Below, piece by piece: positions 52,440-62,329 of a stretch of DNA of 64,000 nucleotides. Origin of the DNA: Roseinatronobacter domitianus (GTDB lineage Bacteria > Pseudomonadota > Alphaproteobacteria > Rhodobacterales > Rhodobacteraceae). The translations under genes were made by a program, and so were the position numbers. The notes under the pieces were generated by a model. That model made no database searches. It worked only from the letters and a program-made list of their open reading frames with translations, and had not been told where the DNA came from. The stretch is from NCBI RefSeq assembly GCF_023336755.1, contig NZ_JALZWP010000011.1:1-64000 (forward strand), in the 5' to 3' direction. Numbering within the stretch: position 1 is the stretch's first letter; the number at the start of each line of letters is the position of its first letter.

Positions 52440-53852
52440 TCAGGCGGGTTCGACCATAAGGTCACGCACATCGGTCAGACGCCCGGTGATGGCGGCAGCG
52501 GCGGCCATGGCAGGTGACATCAGATGCGTGCGCCCGCCCCGTCCCTGGCGCCCCTCGAAATTGCGGTTCGAGGTGGCGGCGCAGCGCTCGCCCGGTGCAA
52601 GCTGGTCCGGGTTCATGGCCAAGCACATGGAGCAGCCCGCCAAACGCCATTCAAAGCCTGCGTCGATGAATATCTGCGCCAGCCCTTCTTCTTCGGCCTG
52701 TGCGCGAACAAGGCCCGATCCGGGCACGACCATGGCGCGTTTGACCTTGATCTTCTGGCCCTTGAGAATGTCGGCAGCGGCGCGCAGGTCTTCGATCCGA
52801 CCATTGGTGCAAGACCCGATAAACACGGTGTCGATTTCGATGTCGTTCAGTTTCTGACCCGCGGTCAGCCCCATGTAATCGAGCGCACGGCGTGCGGCAT
52901 CGACCTTGCCGCCGGTGAAGCTGGCGGGGTCGGGAACTGTGCCGGTAATGGGCAGCACATCTTCGGGAGAGGTGCCCCAGGTGACAACCGGCGCGATGTC
53001 TTCGCCACGCAAGGTGATGACCTTGTCCCACTGCGCATCGTCATCTGAGTAGAGGGTTTTCCACCAAGAAAGTGCCGCGTCCCATTGCGCGCCCTTGGGC
53101 GCATGGGGGCGGCCCTGCACATAGGCAAAGGTCTTTTCATCGGGTGCGATCAGGCCCGCGCGCGCGCCGCCTTCGATGGCCATGTTGCACACGGTCATGC
53201 GCCCTTCCATCGAGAGTTCACGAATCGCCTGCCCGCAATATTCGATGACATAGCCCGTGCCGCCCGCCGTGCCGGTGGCACCGATCACGGAGAGGGTGAT
53301 ATCCTTGGCAGTCACGCCGGGCGGCAGTGAGCCGGTGATCTCTACCTTCATATTCTTGGATTTCTGCTGAATCAGGGTCTGGGTGGCCAGAACATGTTCC
53401 ACCTCGGACGTGCCGATGCCATGCGCCAGCGCGCCAAACGCGCCATGGGTGGCCGTGTGGCTGTCGCCGCAGACCACGGTCATGCCCGGCAACGTCCAGC
53501 CTTGTTCGGGGCCAACGATATGCACGATGCCCTGACGCACATCCGATACCGGATAATAGTGAATGCCGAATTGCTTCGCATTCGTGTCGAGCGCTGCGAC
53601 CTGAATGCGGCTGTCTTCGGGCATCTGGTCAGGGTTGTCGCGCCCTTCGGTGGTGGGCACGTTATGGTCGGGGACAGCGATCGTCTTGTCTGGCGCGCGA
53701 ACGCTGCGGCCAGCCATCCGCAACCCTTCAAAGGCTTGCGGGCTGGTCACTTCATGGACCAAGTGGCGGTCAATATACAGCAGGCTGGTGCCATCGGCAT
53801 CTTCGTGCACGACATGGGCATCCCAGATCTTGTCATAGAGGGTCTTTGGCAT
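52440..53852 (-). CDS. leuC: 3-isopropylmalate dehydratase large subunit
   Basis: LeuC carries the 4Fe-4S cluster that isomerises 2- to 3-isopropylmalate in leucine synthesis. The 470-residue protein shows the aconitase signatures [36 protein letters not shown] and [13 protein letters not shown], which include the three cluster cysteines. It is the first gene of leuCD. The 281-base divergent region to rsfS (53853-54133) should hold its promoter; I saw no leader peptide or riboswitch there. Confidence 0.97.
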   Translation of the reverse strand: MPKTLYDKIWDAHVVHEDADGTSLLYIDRHLVHEVTSPQAFEGLRMAGRSVRAPDKTIAVPDHNVPTTEGRDNPDQMPEDSRIQVAALDTNAKQFGIHYYPVSDVRQGIVHIVGPEQGWTLPGMTVVCGDSHTATHGAFGALAHGIGTSEVEHVLATQTLIQQKSKNMKVEITGSLPPGVTAKDITLSVIGATGTAGGTGYVIEYCGQAIRELSMEGRMTVCNMAIEGGARAGLIAPDEKTFAYVQGRPHAPKGAQWDAALSWWKTLYSDDDAQWDKVITLRGEDIAPVVTWGTSPEDVLPITGTVPDPASFTGGKVDAARRALDYMGLTAGQKLNDIEIDTVFIGSCTNGRIEDLRAAADILKGQKIKVKRAMVVPGSGLVRAQAEEEGLAQIFIDAGFEWRLAGCSMCLAMNPDQLAPGERCAATSNRNFEGRQGRGGRTHLMSPAMAAAAAITGRLTDVRDLMVEPA

Positions 53853-54133
53853 GGCGATATCTCTCGGGAAAAGCGGAAATTTGGCTTGGCTTTCAGGGCG
53901 CGCCGATACTGCGCGCGCGGACGATCAGGGCAGCCGTGCCAAAACCGATCGGTTCTCTCGGGTAAAACGCTGCGGCAGGCGCGCGTGATCTGTCATGTCG
54001 AAAAAGCGATACATGCCATGTTAGATACGCCCATTCCGGCCCCATGGCAACGGTTTCACGTTTGCGCATTTCTTCATCAATAACGCGGTTGCGCCGTGCA
54101 GGGTGATTGAGATAAGGCCGCGCGAATGTTATC

Positions 54134-54559
54134 GTGCTTTTATCGCAATTTCTGGAGGATCAACCCCTGTCCTACTCCGACCCGACCGCATTCGCGGCAC
54201 ACCCCGCCTCTGCCCTGCCGCTGAGCAGCGCTGCGGTTCTGGAACTGGTTCTGTCGTCCTTGGACGATGACAAGGCCGAGGATGTGGTCCAGATTGACCT
54301 CAAGGGTAAATCCGCGATGGCGGACACGATGGTCGTTGCCTCTGGTCGATCAACTCGGCAGGTAGCCGCTATGGCCCAAAAGCTGATGGACCGCCTGAAA
54401 GAGACCTTCCGCCTGACCGCCCGCGTTGAAGGCAAAGACACCGGCGACTGGGTGCTGATCGACACGGGCGATGTGGTGGTGCATATCTTCCGCCCTGAAG
54501 TGCGCGAATTCTACCAGCTTGAAAAGATGTGGCAGGATATCGGGCGATCTGGCGCCTAA
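54134..54559 (+). CDS. rsfS: Ribosome silencing factor RsfS
   Basis: RsfS binds ribosomal protein uL14 and blocks subunit joining in stationary phase. The core from about residue 33 matches the family: VLSSLDDDKAEDVVQIDL, DTMVVASGRSTRQVAAMA, DWVLIDTGDVVVHIFRPEVR and FYQLEKMW. The start is unclear. The GTG at 54134 has no ribosome site, while a CTG at 54167 follows GGAGG (54154-54158) at eight bases and would give 130 residues. It is coupled to rlmH after three bases. Confidence 0.92.
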   Translation: MLLSQFLEDQPLSYSDPTAFAAHPASALPLSSAAVLELVLSSLDDDKAEDVVQIDLKGKSAMADTMVVASGRSTRQVAAMAQKLMDRLKETFRLTARVEGKDTGDWVLIDTGDVVVHIFRPEVREFYQLEKMWQDIGRSGA

Positions 54560-54562
54560 GCC

Positions 54563-55033
54563 ATGCGCCTGCATATCTGCGCGGTGGGCCGGCTGCGCAA
54601 AGGCCCGGAACGCGCATTGATCGACGATTACCGCAGCCGCTTTGATCGCACCGGGCGCGCCCTTTCGCTTGGCCCGTGCGAGGAACACGAGATAGATGAG
54701 CGCAAGGCGACCAGCCCATCGGCGCAAGCACCATTACTGGCACGCGCTGCCCCGGATGGTGCGCATCTGGTGGCGCTGGATGAGCGTGGGGTATCTCTGA
54801 CATCCCCTGATTTTGCGCGATTGTTGGCGGAAACCCGCGACCGGGGCACACGCGACATGGCGTTTCTCATAGGCGGAGCAGATGGGCTAAGCCCGGAAAT
54901 GCGCGCGCAGGCCGATACCTTATTGTCTTTTTCGCAGATGGTGTGGCCGCATATGCTGGCGCGCGTTATGCTGGCAGAACAGATTTACCGCGCCGCGACC
55001 ATTCTGTCGGGTAGTCCCTATCATCGGGAATGA
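54563..55033 (+). CDS. rlmH: 23S rRNA pseudouridine-1915 N3-methyltransferase
   Basis: RlmH methylates pseudouridine 1915 in helix 69 of 23S rRNA. The 156-residue SPOUT protein has the usual length, with LDERGVSLTSPDFARLLAE, the cofactor loop FLIGGADGLS and the C-terminal PHMLARVMLAEQIYRAATIL followed by YHRE. It forms the common rsfS-rlmH pair and lies just after rsfS. Confidence 0.97.
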   Translation: MRLHICAVGRLRKGPERALIDDYRSRFDRTGRALSLGPCEEHEIDERKATSPSAQAPLLARAAPDGAHLVALDERGVSLTSPDFARLLAETRDRGTRDMAFLIGGADGLSPEMRAQADTLLSFSQMVWPHMLARVMLAEQIYRAATILSGSPYHRE

Positions 55034-55109
55034 AAAAGCCAGAATGCGCGGCAGCGGCCCTTGAGGACATCGAACAAGGGTTGCGCCATAGCCTCATACA
55101 GGCCTATTT

Positions 55110-56015
55110 TTACCAGCCATCGGCATTGCGGCTGCCAAATTTCTCGACCAGAAAATCAATCAGCGCACGGACCTTGGGCTGGGTGTAGCGGCCCGACGGG
55201 TAGACCGCGTGCAAGCCCTGCACATCGCGTGGCAGGTCAGGGATGACATCTTCAACCATTCCCGATTTCATGGCATCCGCATAAAGGAAGCTGGGCAAAT
55301 AAGCGATGCCAAGCCCGTTGATTGCCGCTGTCAGCAGCGACTGCCCGTCATTGACAGAGAACCATGTTGCCGAACGCACTTGCCGCACTTCACCCGATGG
55401 GGCGGTGATCTTCCACATCGAAGACGCGGCATTGTGCGAATAATAGAGCAAGCGGTGCGCGTTCAGATCATCCAGCCGGTCTGGACGGCCATGTTCCGCC
55501 AGATAGGCGGGCGATGCGATCAGGCGCTGTGTGGTTTCACAAACCTTGCGGGCGCGCAAGGTGCTATCATCCATCTCGCCCATGCGGATGGCCAGATCGA
55601 ACCCTTCGGAGATGAGTTCGACATAGCGGTTTTTCAGCACCATATTGACCGAGACATCAGGGTAACGGTTCAGGAACTCGCCCAAAATCGGGGACAGATG
55701 GGTGGCCCCGAAATCTGTTGGCACCGCCAGCCGCAACACACCCGAAGGGGCCGATTGCATGGCAGTGACAAGGCTGTCGGCTTCGCCTGCATCGTTCAGC
55801 ACGCGCCGGGCGCGGTCATAATAGGCAAGGCCAATATCTGTGGGGCTGACGCGACGGGTGGTGCGGTTCAAAAGCCGCGCTCCCAGACGGGTTTCCAGCG
55901 AGGACACATGCTTGGACACCGCGGATTTTGAAATCCCCATCTTTCGCGCCGCATCGGTAAAGCCGCCTTGGTCTACCACCGTGGCAAATGCTTCCATCTC
56001 GGTCAGTCTGTCCAT
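55110..56015 (-). CDS. LysR-family transcriptional regulator
   Basis: A 301-residue regulator from the ATG at 56015; a GTG two codons earlier is also open. The N-terminal helix-turn-helix is seen in FTDAARKMGISKSAVSKHVS with LETRLGARLLNRTTRRVSPT. The C-terminal effector domain starts near residue 88 and includes VNMVLKNRYVELISEGFDLA, like the group that often controls an adjacent oxidoreductase gene. Its neighbours are rlmH (convergent) and clpB (divergent), neither an obvious target. Confidence 0.92.
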   Translation of the reverse strand: MDRLTEMEAFATVVDQGGFTDAARKMGISKSAVSKHVSSLETRLGARLLNRTTRRVSPTDIGLAYYDRARRVLNDAGEADSLVTAMQSAPSGVLRLAVPTDFGATHLSPILGEFLNRYPDVSVNMVLKNRYVELISEGFDLAIRMGEMDDSTLRARKVCETTQRLIASPAYLAEHGRPDRLDDLNAHRLLYYSHNAASSMWKITAPSGEVRQVRSATWFSVNDGQSLLTAAINGLGIAYLPSFLYADAMKSGMVEDVIPDLPRDVQGLHAVYPSGRYTQPKVRALIDFLVEKFGSRNADGW

Positions 56016-56151
56016 CGTCACGCCTCAAGAAACCAATTCAATAGACAGGCATCTTTGTCGCCAATTCAGGCAAGAATGCGGAACAGGCGCGGCTTTCGCG
56101 CGACACGTTGCCGGGTGGCATCAAAAAGTGCGCGGAACTGGCTGTGCCAAT

Positions 56152-56182
56152 CTTGCAACAGTGCCGGGCGCTGCCCACATAT
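56152..56182 (+). promoter_or_regulatory. Candidate heat-shock (sigma-32) promoter of clpB
   Basis: CTTGCAA (56152-56158) and CCCACATAT (56174-56182) are 15 bases apart and resemble the sigma-32 pattern CTTGAA with CCCCAT. They lie about 80 bases before the clpB start, a sensible distance for a heat-shock gene. Confidence 0.5.
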
Positions 56183-56260
56183 GGGTCAAGGCCCGCCATG
56201 ACCTTTGCGCTGCATGTCAGGCAAAGCCGCGAACCGGGTGCTGAACGAAAGGACAATACT

Positions 56261-58870
56261 ATGAATATGGACAAATTTACCGAACGTGCCCGCGGTTTCA
56301 TCCAGGCGGCGCAAACCATCGCAATACGGGAAGACCATCAGCGGCTGGTGCCCGCGCATCTGCTGAAAGCGTTGCTGGATGACAGCGAGGGGATGGCGGC
56401 AAAGCTGATAACCCGCGCCGGTGGCGCGCCGGATCAGGTGGCGCAATCGAACGATCTTGCGCTTGCCAAGCTGCCCAAAGTGCAAGGCGGCGACGGCCAG
56501 GTTTACATGGACCCGCAGATGGCAAAGGTCTTGGACCAAGCGCAGCAGGTGGCGCAGAAGGCAGGCGACAGTTACGTCACGGTAGAGCGATTGCTAACCG
56601 CACTGGCGCTGGTGAAGTCTGGCGCCAAAGACGCGCTGGATGCCGGGGCTGTGACCGCGCAGAATCTGAACACCGCGATTGAAGACCTGCGTAAAGGGCG
56701 CACGGCGGACTCGGCGTCTGCCGAAGACAGTTATGAGGCACTCAAGAAATACGCGCACGACCTGACGGACGCCGCACGCGCCGGCAAGATTGATCCCATC
56801 ATTGGCCGCGATGACGAGATCCGCCGCGCCATGCAGGTTTTGTCGCGCCGCACCAAGAATAATCCGGTTCTGATCGGTGAACCGGGCGTGGGGAAAACCG
56901 CGATTGCCGAAGGGTTGGCCCTGCGCATCGTCAATGGCGATGTTCCCGAATCCCTACGCGACAAGCGCCTTATGGCCCTCGATATGGGCGCGCTGATTGC
57001 CGGTGCGAAATATCGCGGCGAGTTTGAAGAACGGCTAAAAGCGATCCTGTCGGAAGTGACCGCTGCCGAGGGCGAAATCATCCTGTTCATTGATGAGATG
57101 CATACGCTGGTCGGCGCGGGCAAATCCGAAGGCGCAATGGATGCTGCGAACCTCATCAAGCCAGCCTTGGCGCGCGGCGAGTTGCACTGCATCGGTGCGA
57201 CCACGCTGGACGAATACCGCAAGCATGTGGAAAAGGACGCCGCCTTGGCCCGTCGTTTCCAACCCGTGATTGTCGAGGAACCGACGGTCGAAGACACCAT
57301 TTCCATTCTGCGCGGGATTAAGGAAAAATACGAACTGCATCACGGTGTGCGCATTTCGGATTCGGCGTTGGTCACGGCGGCGACCCTGTCGCACCGCTAC
57401 ATCACCGACCGTTTCCTGCCCGACAAGGCCATCGACCTGATGGACGAAGCCGCCAGCCGGCTGCGCATGGAAGTGGACAGCAAGCCAGAGGAACTGGATG
57501 CGCTGGACCGCGACATCCTACAAAAGCAGATCGAAGCCGAGGCGCTGAAGAAAGAGGATGACGCGGCCTCCAAGGACCGGCTGGAAGGGCTGGAGCGCGA
57601 ATTGGCAGAGCTGCAACAGCGCAGCGCCGAGATGACAGCCACGTGGCAGTCCGAGCGCGACAAGCTGGAAGAAGCCCGCCAGATCAAGGAAAGCCTTGAT
57701 CGCGCGCGGATCGAGCTGGAAACGGCCAAGCGGACGGGCGATTTCGCCACCGCTGGGCGGCTGCAATACGGTGACATCCCAGAGCTAGAGCGCAAACTGG
57801 CAGAGGCAGAAGCGCGTGAGGCCGAGAAGATGGTCTCTGACGCCGTGCGCCCTGAACAGATTGCCGAAGTGGTCGAACGCTGGACGGGGATTCCCACGTC
57901 CAAAATGCTGGAAGGCGAGCGCGAGAAGCTGCTGCGCATGGAAGACGAGCTGCGCAAGCGCGTCGTCGGGCAGGACAGCGCATTGCGGGCCGTGGCAAAT
58001 GCGGTGCGCCGCGCACGCGCGGGGCTGAATGATGAAAACCGCCCGCTGGGCAGTTTCCTGTTCCTTGGGCCGACCGGCGTAGGCAAGACCGAACTGACCA
58101 AGGCCGTCGCCGCTTACCTGTTCGATGACGATCAGGCGATGGTGCGGATCGACATGTCCGAATTCATGGAAAAGCATTCGGTGTCGCGGCTGATCGGTGC
58201 TCCTCCGGGATATGTCGGGTATGATGAAGGCGGTGTTCTGACCGAAGCGGTGCGGCGGCGTCCCTATCAGGTCATCTTGTTCGACGAGGTCGAAAAGGCC
58301 CATCCGGACGTGTTCAACGTGCTGTTGCAGGTGCTCGATGACGGGGTGTTGACCGATGGTCAGGGGCGCACGGTCGATTTCAAGCAAACGCTGATCGTGC
58401 TGACCTCTAACCTCGGCAGTCAGGCCTTGTCGCGCCTGCCCGAGGGGGCCGACGCCGATGCGGCTCGCGCCGAAGTGATGGAAGCCGTGCGCGCCCATTT
58501 CCGTCCCGAGTTCCTGAACCGGCTGGATGAAACCGTTATTTTCGACCGACTGGCCCGGACGGATATGGATGCGATTGTCGATATCCAGATCGGGCGGTTG
58601 CTTAAGCGGCTTCTTGCGCGCAAGATCACGCTAGACTTGGATGAGAGCGCGCGCGCTTGGCTGGCCGATAAAGGCTATGATCCGGTCTACGGTGCCCGGC
58701 CCCTGAAACGGGTGATCCAGCGCCACCTGCAAGACCCATTGGCACAGTTGCTGCTGGGCGGACAGCTTATGGACGGCCAAACCGTGCCGATCACGTCAGG
58801 GCCAGATGGGCTGGTGATCGGGGATCATGTCGCTGATGATCCCGAAATGCCCAAAGCCGCGCTGCACTGA
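56261..58870 (+). CDS. clpB: ATP-dependent disaggregase ClpB
   Basis: ClpB forms a hexamer that, with DnaK, pulls proteins out of aggregates. The 869-residue protein begins [18 protein letters not shown] at the ATG at 56261 (AAAGGA upstream). The N-terminal domain (1-about 150) is followed by the first AAA+ module ([13 protein letters not shown], near residue 205), a coiled-coil M domain (about 410-525; residues [20 protein letters not shown] lie in it) and the second AAA+ module ([13 protein letters not shown], near residue 605). The frame opens further upstream but without support. A heat-shock-type promoter and a strong hairpin flank it. Confidence 0.97.
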   Translation: MNMDKFTERARGFIQAAQTIAIREDHQRLVPAHLLKALLDDSEGMAAKLITRAGGAPDQVAQSNDLALAKLPKVQGGDGQVYMDPQMAKVLDQAQQVAQKAGDSYVTVERLLTALALVKSGAKDALDAGAVTAQNLNTAIEDLRKGRTADSASAEDSYEALKKYAHDLTDAARAGKIDPIIGRDDEIRRAMQVLSRRTKNNPVLIGEPGVGKTAIAEGLALRIVNGDVPESLRDKRLMALDMGALIAGAKYRGEFEERLKAILSEVTAAEGEIILFIDEMHTLVGAGKSEGAMDAANLIKPALARGELHCIGATTLDEYRKHVEKDAALARRFQPVIVEEPTVEDTISILRGIKEKYELHHGVRISDSALVTAATLSHRYITDRFLPDKAIDLMDEAASRLRMEVDSKPEELDALDRDILQKQIEAEALKKEDDAASKDRLEGLERELAELQQRSAEMTATWQSERDKLEEARQIKESLDRARIELETAKRTGDFATAGRLQYGDIPELERKLAEAEAREAEKMVSDAVRPEQIAEVVERWTGIPTSKMLEGEREKLLRMEDELRKRVVGQDSALRAVANAVRRARAGLNDENRPLGSFLFLGPTGVGKTELTKAVAAYLFDDDQAMVRIDMSEFMEKHSVSRLIGAPPGYVGYDEGGVLTEAVRRRPYQVILFDEVEKAHPDVFNVLLQVLDDGVLTDGQGRTVDFKQTLIVLTSNLGSQALSRLPEGADADAARAEVMEAVRAHFRPEFLNRLDETVIFDRLARTDMDAIVDIQIGRLLKRLLARKITLDLDESARAWLADKGYDPVYGARPLKRVIQRHLQDPLAQLLLGGQLMDGQTVPITSGPDGLVIGDHVADDPEMPKAALH

Positions 58871-58883
58871 CGCAACCAACCAT

Positions 58884-58911
58884 CCCGTCCTGCTGGAACA
58901 GGCAGGACGGG
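58884..58911 (+). terminator. Hairpin after clpB
   Basis: CCCGTCCTGC (58884-58893) pairs perfectly with GCAGGACGGG (58902-58911) around an 8-base loop, 13 bases after the clpB stop. The T-run is weak, so termination may be partial. Confidence 0.6.
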
Positions 58912-58998
58912 TCGTCCTATCGTGCCATGATGCGCATCAAGGCAGCAGGATACCTTCTCTGCTACAGCTTGGCACTGTAGATGCAGAAAGGCGACGCA

Positions 58999-59361
58999 AT
59001 GACAATCGAATACCGCGAAGATGACGCAACCCGCACAGCCGAAATCCTTGTCAGCGGCAAGATCACAGTCGAAGACTACATTGCGGCGGTGGAACCAATG
59101 CAGGCTTTCATCGACCGCCATGGGACCGTCAAGTTCATCGAAATCATCGAGAGCTTTTCGGGCGTAGACTCCTTGATACTTTGGCCGGGCATCAAGTTCG
59201 ACTGGAAGAACATCAGCAAAATCAGTCATGTGGCGGTGGTCTCGGACCTTGGTTGGGTCGGGCCGATGTCAAAGGCCGCGGGGGCGCTCATCTCGTCAGA
59301 TGTGAGATTCTTCGAAATGGATGATCTGGAAGCCGCGCGGGCATGGGTTAAACAGGCCTGA
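58999..59361 (+). CDS. SpoIIAA-like (STAS-fold) domain protein
   Basis: A 120-residue protein from the ATG at 58999, with AAAGG at 58987-58991; an ATG six codons earlier is less likely. It matches the SpoIIAA-like family: EILVSGKITVEDYIAAVEPM, VKFIEIIESFSGVDS and KISHVAVVSDLGWVGPMSKA. STAS-fold proteins of this kind are of unknown role, possibly lipid- or partner-binding. It is probably monocistronic. Confidence 0.8.
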   Translation: MTIEYREDDATRTAEILVSGKITVEDYIAAVEPMQAFIDRHGTVKFIEIIESFSGVDSLILWPGIKFDWKNISKISHVAVVSDLGWVGPMSKAAGALISSDVRFFEMDDLEAARAWVKQA

Positions 59362-59427
59362 CCCGTGCGACAGCGCCGCGCGTCAGGAAAGGCGTATCCC
59401 CCATCGCGCAGCTCTCCCGTCCCAAAG

Positions 59428-59823
59428 TTATGACCCGGACACGCCCGGTATAACGCGGTCAAGCGCCTCGGGCACGCTTGCTGCCGTTTGCGGTTTGGGT
59501 GCCGTCATATCCGCGATGGCAGATGCAAGGAAAGTGCTGTAGCGGTCCGGGGCAACGGCCTGCGCCAACACCCCATCGACCGAAACATGCTCCAGCAACG
59601 GCGCGACCATGGCTAGATAGGCGTCCTGCCCGTTTTGCGAAATCAGGAACGTCTTGAGCAGGAACAAGACCACTCCCAGCCCCACAAAATACCGAACGAC
59701 GCCAGCGGCGAAGGCGACACGCCGATCTCGCACCGTTGCGCGATATTTCGGATTTTGCTTCAAATGCGCGCGCAGGACCGATTCGCGCCGCGCATCAAAG
59801 TCTATCATCTGTTTCGGTGTCAT
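59428..59823 (-). CDS. Hypothetical protein with one membrane segment
   Basis: A 131-residue protein. Residues 1-35 are charged and cytoplasmic, residues about 36-65 contain one membrane segment (FAAGVVRYFVGLGVVLFLLK), and the remainder is probably periplasmic. No family recognised. It lies upstream of prmA on the same strand? No: both are on the minus strand, and its stop at 59428 is 87 bases upstream of nothing coding before the prmA stop side, so it follows prmA in transcription order and may be read through from it. Confidence 0.6.
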   Translation of the reverse strand: MTPKQMIDFDARRESVLRAHLKQNPKYRATVRDRRVAFAAGVVRYFVGLGVVLFLLKTFLISQNGQDAYLAMVAPLLEHVSVDGVLAQAVAPDRYSTFLASAIADMTAPKPQTAASVPEALDRVIPGVSGS

Positions 59824-59910
59824 ACCCTCAAACCCCGCAATTGCCGTTTCTGGGCCTTAGAACACCATGGAAATCGGGCACAAACTTGGCGCAGGGCGGG
59901 CACAGGCGCG

Positions 59911-60780
59911 TTAGTTTCGCGACAAAGTTAACGTCGCCCAATCACCGATGTCTTCGCGGTGATGCAACGAGAAGCCCGCATCGAGATAGGCGGCCAGAAC
60001 GGTCTCGGCCTGCTCCACCAACAGACCCGACAGAATGGCATATCCCCCCTGCCCGATCATCCGCCCCATCTCTGGTGCCAGCGCGATCAATGGTCCCATC
60101 AGAATATTGGCAAAGACAAGGTCGAAGGGCGCTGCGGCGATCAGGTCTGGATGGTCAAAGCCCGTGGCCTCCAAGCAGATCACCCGACCGTCCAGCGCGT
60201 TGGCAGTCACATTGGCCTGCGCGACCTCGACCGCAATGGCGTCAATATCACTTGCCAGAACCGGGTCGGGCCAGATCTTGGCTGCCCCCATAGCCAGAAC
60301 AGCGGTGCCGCAGCCAATATCGGCCACGCGCTTGCCCCGAAAACCGTCCGTATCCAGCCGGTCCAAAGCGCGCAGGCAGCCCAGCGTCGTGCCGTGGTGG
60401 CCAGTTCCAAACGCCATTGCCGCTTCGATCAACAGGCCGACGCGCCCCTCTGGCAACTTCTCGGCGTCATGGCTGCCATAAACGAAGAACCGACCCGCCT
60501 CGACCGGCGACAAGTCACGCTTGACCTTCGCAACCCAGTCAATTTCAGGCAGTTCCGATACAACGAAAGTCTTGGCACCAAAAGCCTGCGCCAGAAGCGT
60601 CAGTTCGACATCATCCGGCATGTCGATGAAATAACCACCGACTTCCCAAAGGCCCGACCCGTCCTCCATCTCGAACACGCCAACGCCGGTGGGTTCGGGG
60701 TCCATGTTCTCCATGGCCTCGGACAGCGCATAGGCAGCGGCTTCAGAATTCAGCGTCGTGATCGCGGTGAAGGTGGTCAT
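59911..60780 (-). CDS. prmA: Ribosomal protein L11 methyltransferase
   Basis: PrmA trimethylates ribosomal protein L11 using S-adenosylmethionine. The 289-residue protein from the ATG at 60780 has an N-terminal recognition domain (residues 1-about 105), the family segment AAMAFGTGHHGTTLGCLRAL, the SAM motif VADIGCGTAVLAMGA and FDLVFANILMGPLIAL with the catalytic-loop Asn. The open frame extends 72 codons upstream through a GC-rich gap with no ribosome site and is not used. Confidence 0.95.
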   Translation of the reverse strand: MTTFTAITTLNSEAAAYALSEAMENMDPEPTGVGVFEMEDGSGLWEVGGYFIDMPDDVELTLLAQAFGAKTFVVSELPEIDWVAKVKRDLSPVEAGRFFVYGSHDAEKLPEGRVGLLIEAAMAFGTGHHGTTLGCLRALDRLDTDGFRGKRVADIGCGTAVLAMGAAKIWPDPVLASDIDAIAVEVAQANVTANALDGRVICLEATGFDHPDLIAAAPFDLVFANILMGPLIALAPEMGRMIGQGGYAILSGLLVEQAETVLAAYLDAGFSLHHREDIGDWATLTLSRN

Positions 60781-60869
60781 GGGGCATGCTTTCGCGGCAA
60801 GGATACTTCCGCCGCGATACAGCCGCCCCCGGCCACGGTCAAGCGCCGCACCGGCCCCAAGACGAAAGT

Positions 60870-60942
60870 GCGCCCGCGCGTGGGTCGGGCGGCGCGCAAG
60901 GGTGGGGGGGGTGGGCGCGACGACCGAGCCACGCGCGGGCGC
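60870..60942. repeat. 14-bp inverted repeat in the msrA-prmA gap
   Basis: GCGCCCGCGCGTGG (60870-60883) and CCACGCGCGGGCGC (60929-60942) are perfect inverted copies 45 bases apart, within an extremely GC-rich spacer that also has a run of eight G. The right arm ends two bases before the msrA stop. It could act as a terminator-like structure. Confidence 0.5.
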
Positions 60943-60944
60943 GG

Positions 60945-61595
60945 TCAGGCCGTCAAACCCACGGGGCAACTCACGCCTGTTCCACCAATCCCGCAATAGC
61001 CATTCGGGTTCTTGTGCAAATATTGCTGGTGATAATCCTCGGCATAATAAAATTCCGGCGCGGGCAGAATTTCCGTCGTGATCGCGCCGTAACCGGCTTG
61101 CAGCAAGCGCGGCGCAAAAGCGTCGCGGCTGGCCATCGCCGCAGCCAGTTGCGTATCGCCATAAGCATACACCCCGGAGCGGTATTGCGTGCCCCGGTCA
61201 TTTCCCTGCCGCATGCCTTGGGTCGGATCATGCCCTTCCCAGAATTTCGCAAGCAAAGCTTCGTAGCTGATCTGGGCGGGATCGAAGATCACGCGCACCA
61301 CCTCATTGTGGCCAGTCTGACCTGTGCAGACCTCTTGGTATGTCGGGTTGGGCGTAAAACCACCCGCATAGCCCACCATCGTCAGCCAGATGCCCTTTGA
61401 CTGCCAAAAGATGCGCTCCACACCCCAGAAGCAGCCCATGCCGAACATCGCCTGATCCATGCCCTCTGGCACAGCCGCCTTAAGCGGACGATCCCAGATC
61501 GCATAGCGCTCTGCCGTTGCGATCGGGTCAGCGCGCCCCGGCAAGGCTTGGGCGGCATCCGTCATCTGGATTTTCTTGGGGCTGAAGCCAAACAT
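60945..61595 (-). CDS. msrA: Peptide methionine-S-sulfoxide reductase MsrA
   Basis: MsrA repairs methionine-S-sulfoxide in oxidised proteins. The 216-residue protein has the catalytic Cys55 in [10 protein letters not shown], the family segments [20 protein letters not shown] and [20 protein letters not shown], and two C-terminal cysteines (201 and 210) that can act as resolving residues. A lead of about 45 residues precedes the catalytic domain, as in E. coli MsrA. The start has AGGAGAG upstream. No signal peptide, so cytoplasmic. Confidence 0.95.
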   Translation of the reverse strand: MFGFSPKKIQMTDAAQALPGRADPIATAERYAIWDRPLKAAVPEGMDQAMFGMGCFWGVERIFWQSKGIWLTMVGYAGGFTPNPTYQEVCTGQTGHNEVVRVIFDPAQISYEALLAKFWEGHDPTQGMRQGNDRGTQYRSGVYAYGDTQLAAAMASRDAFAPRLLQAGYGAITTEILPAPEFYYAEDYHQQYLHKNPNGYCGIGGTGVSCPVGLTA

Positions 61596-61650
61596 CGCGC
61601 TCTCCTGTGTTGCTATGCAGTAGATAAATCAGAACAGCGCGACTGCAAGG

Positions 61651-62256
61651 TCACTCGCCCGGTCGTGACAAGCTGAACACATCACGCACCACAGCGTAAT
61701 CCCGATAGCCACACCGGGCGAGCGGCTGAAACCGCGTAATGTCGAACTTCCCGTCCACCATGCAATCATCGCGAAGGTGGACGCCCATGACCTCGCCCAC
61801 GACAATGAAATTCGCTTCGCCATCCAACTGGATGATCTGGCGCATTTCGCATTCCAGCGCAGCGGGGGCATTTGCCACGCGCGACGCGGCGATCACGTGG
61901 CAATCTGCGCGCGCAATGCCTGCATGGTCGAACTCATCCACCTCGCGCGGCCATGCGCCGGAACTTGCATTCATCACGTCGCGGGCCGCAAATTCCACCA
62001 CGTTCACGCAGAACACGCCGGTTTCACGGATATTGGCGACCGAATCCTTGGTGCCGTCCCGGTCTGGCTTTGCACTGGTCGAGGCGAACATGACCTGTGG
62101 CGGCGTATAGGCCACGGCGTTGAAAAACGAATAGGGCGCAAGATTGTCACGCCCGTCGGCACCCCGCGTCGCAATCCAGCCAATCGGGCGTGGCGCGATC
62201 ACGGCGTTGAACGGGTTGTGCGGCAGGCCGTGTCCGGCTTTGGGTTCATAGAACAT
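61651..62256 (-). CDS. Flavin reductase-like (FMN-binding split barrel) protein
   Basis: A 201-residue protein from the ATG at 62256 (AAAGGAA upstream). It matches the flavin reductase-like family of split-barrel flavoproteins: FNAVIAPRPIGWIATRGADG, NLAPYSFFNAVAYTPPQVMF and the later FIVVGEVMGVHLRDD. Some members supply reduced flavin to monooxygenases, while others have unknown substrates. It could in principle feed SmoC, which has no adjacent reductase, but it is 45 kb away and belongs to a different subgroup from typical SmoA, so the link is speculative. Confidence 0.87.
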   Translation of the reverse strand: MFYEPKAGHGLPHNPFNAVIAPRPIGWIATRGADGRDNLAPYSFFNAVAYTPPQVMFASTSAKPDRDGTKDSVANIRETGVFCVNVVEFAARDVMNASSGAWPREVDEFDHAGIARADCHVIAASRVANAPAALECEMRQIIQLDGEANFIVVGEVMGVHLRDDCMVDGKFDITRFQPLARCGYRDYAVVRDVFSLSRPGE

Positions 62257-62329
62257 CGCGGCGTTTCCTTTGATTTGCGCCCAACCTAGCGCCATGCTAA
62301 CCGCGCCGCCAGACCATGCGGGAAAAGCC

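Noticed and set aside
53853-54133. Leader peptide or riboswitch upstream of leuC
   Set aside because: No leucine-rich short frame with terminator/antiterminator and no known riboswitch core could be seen in the 281 bases.
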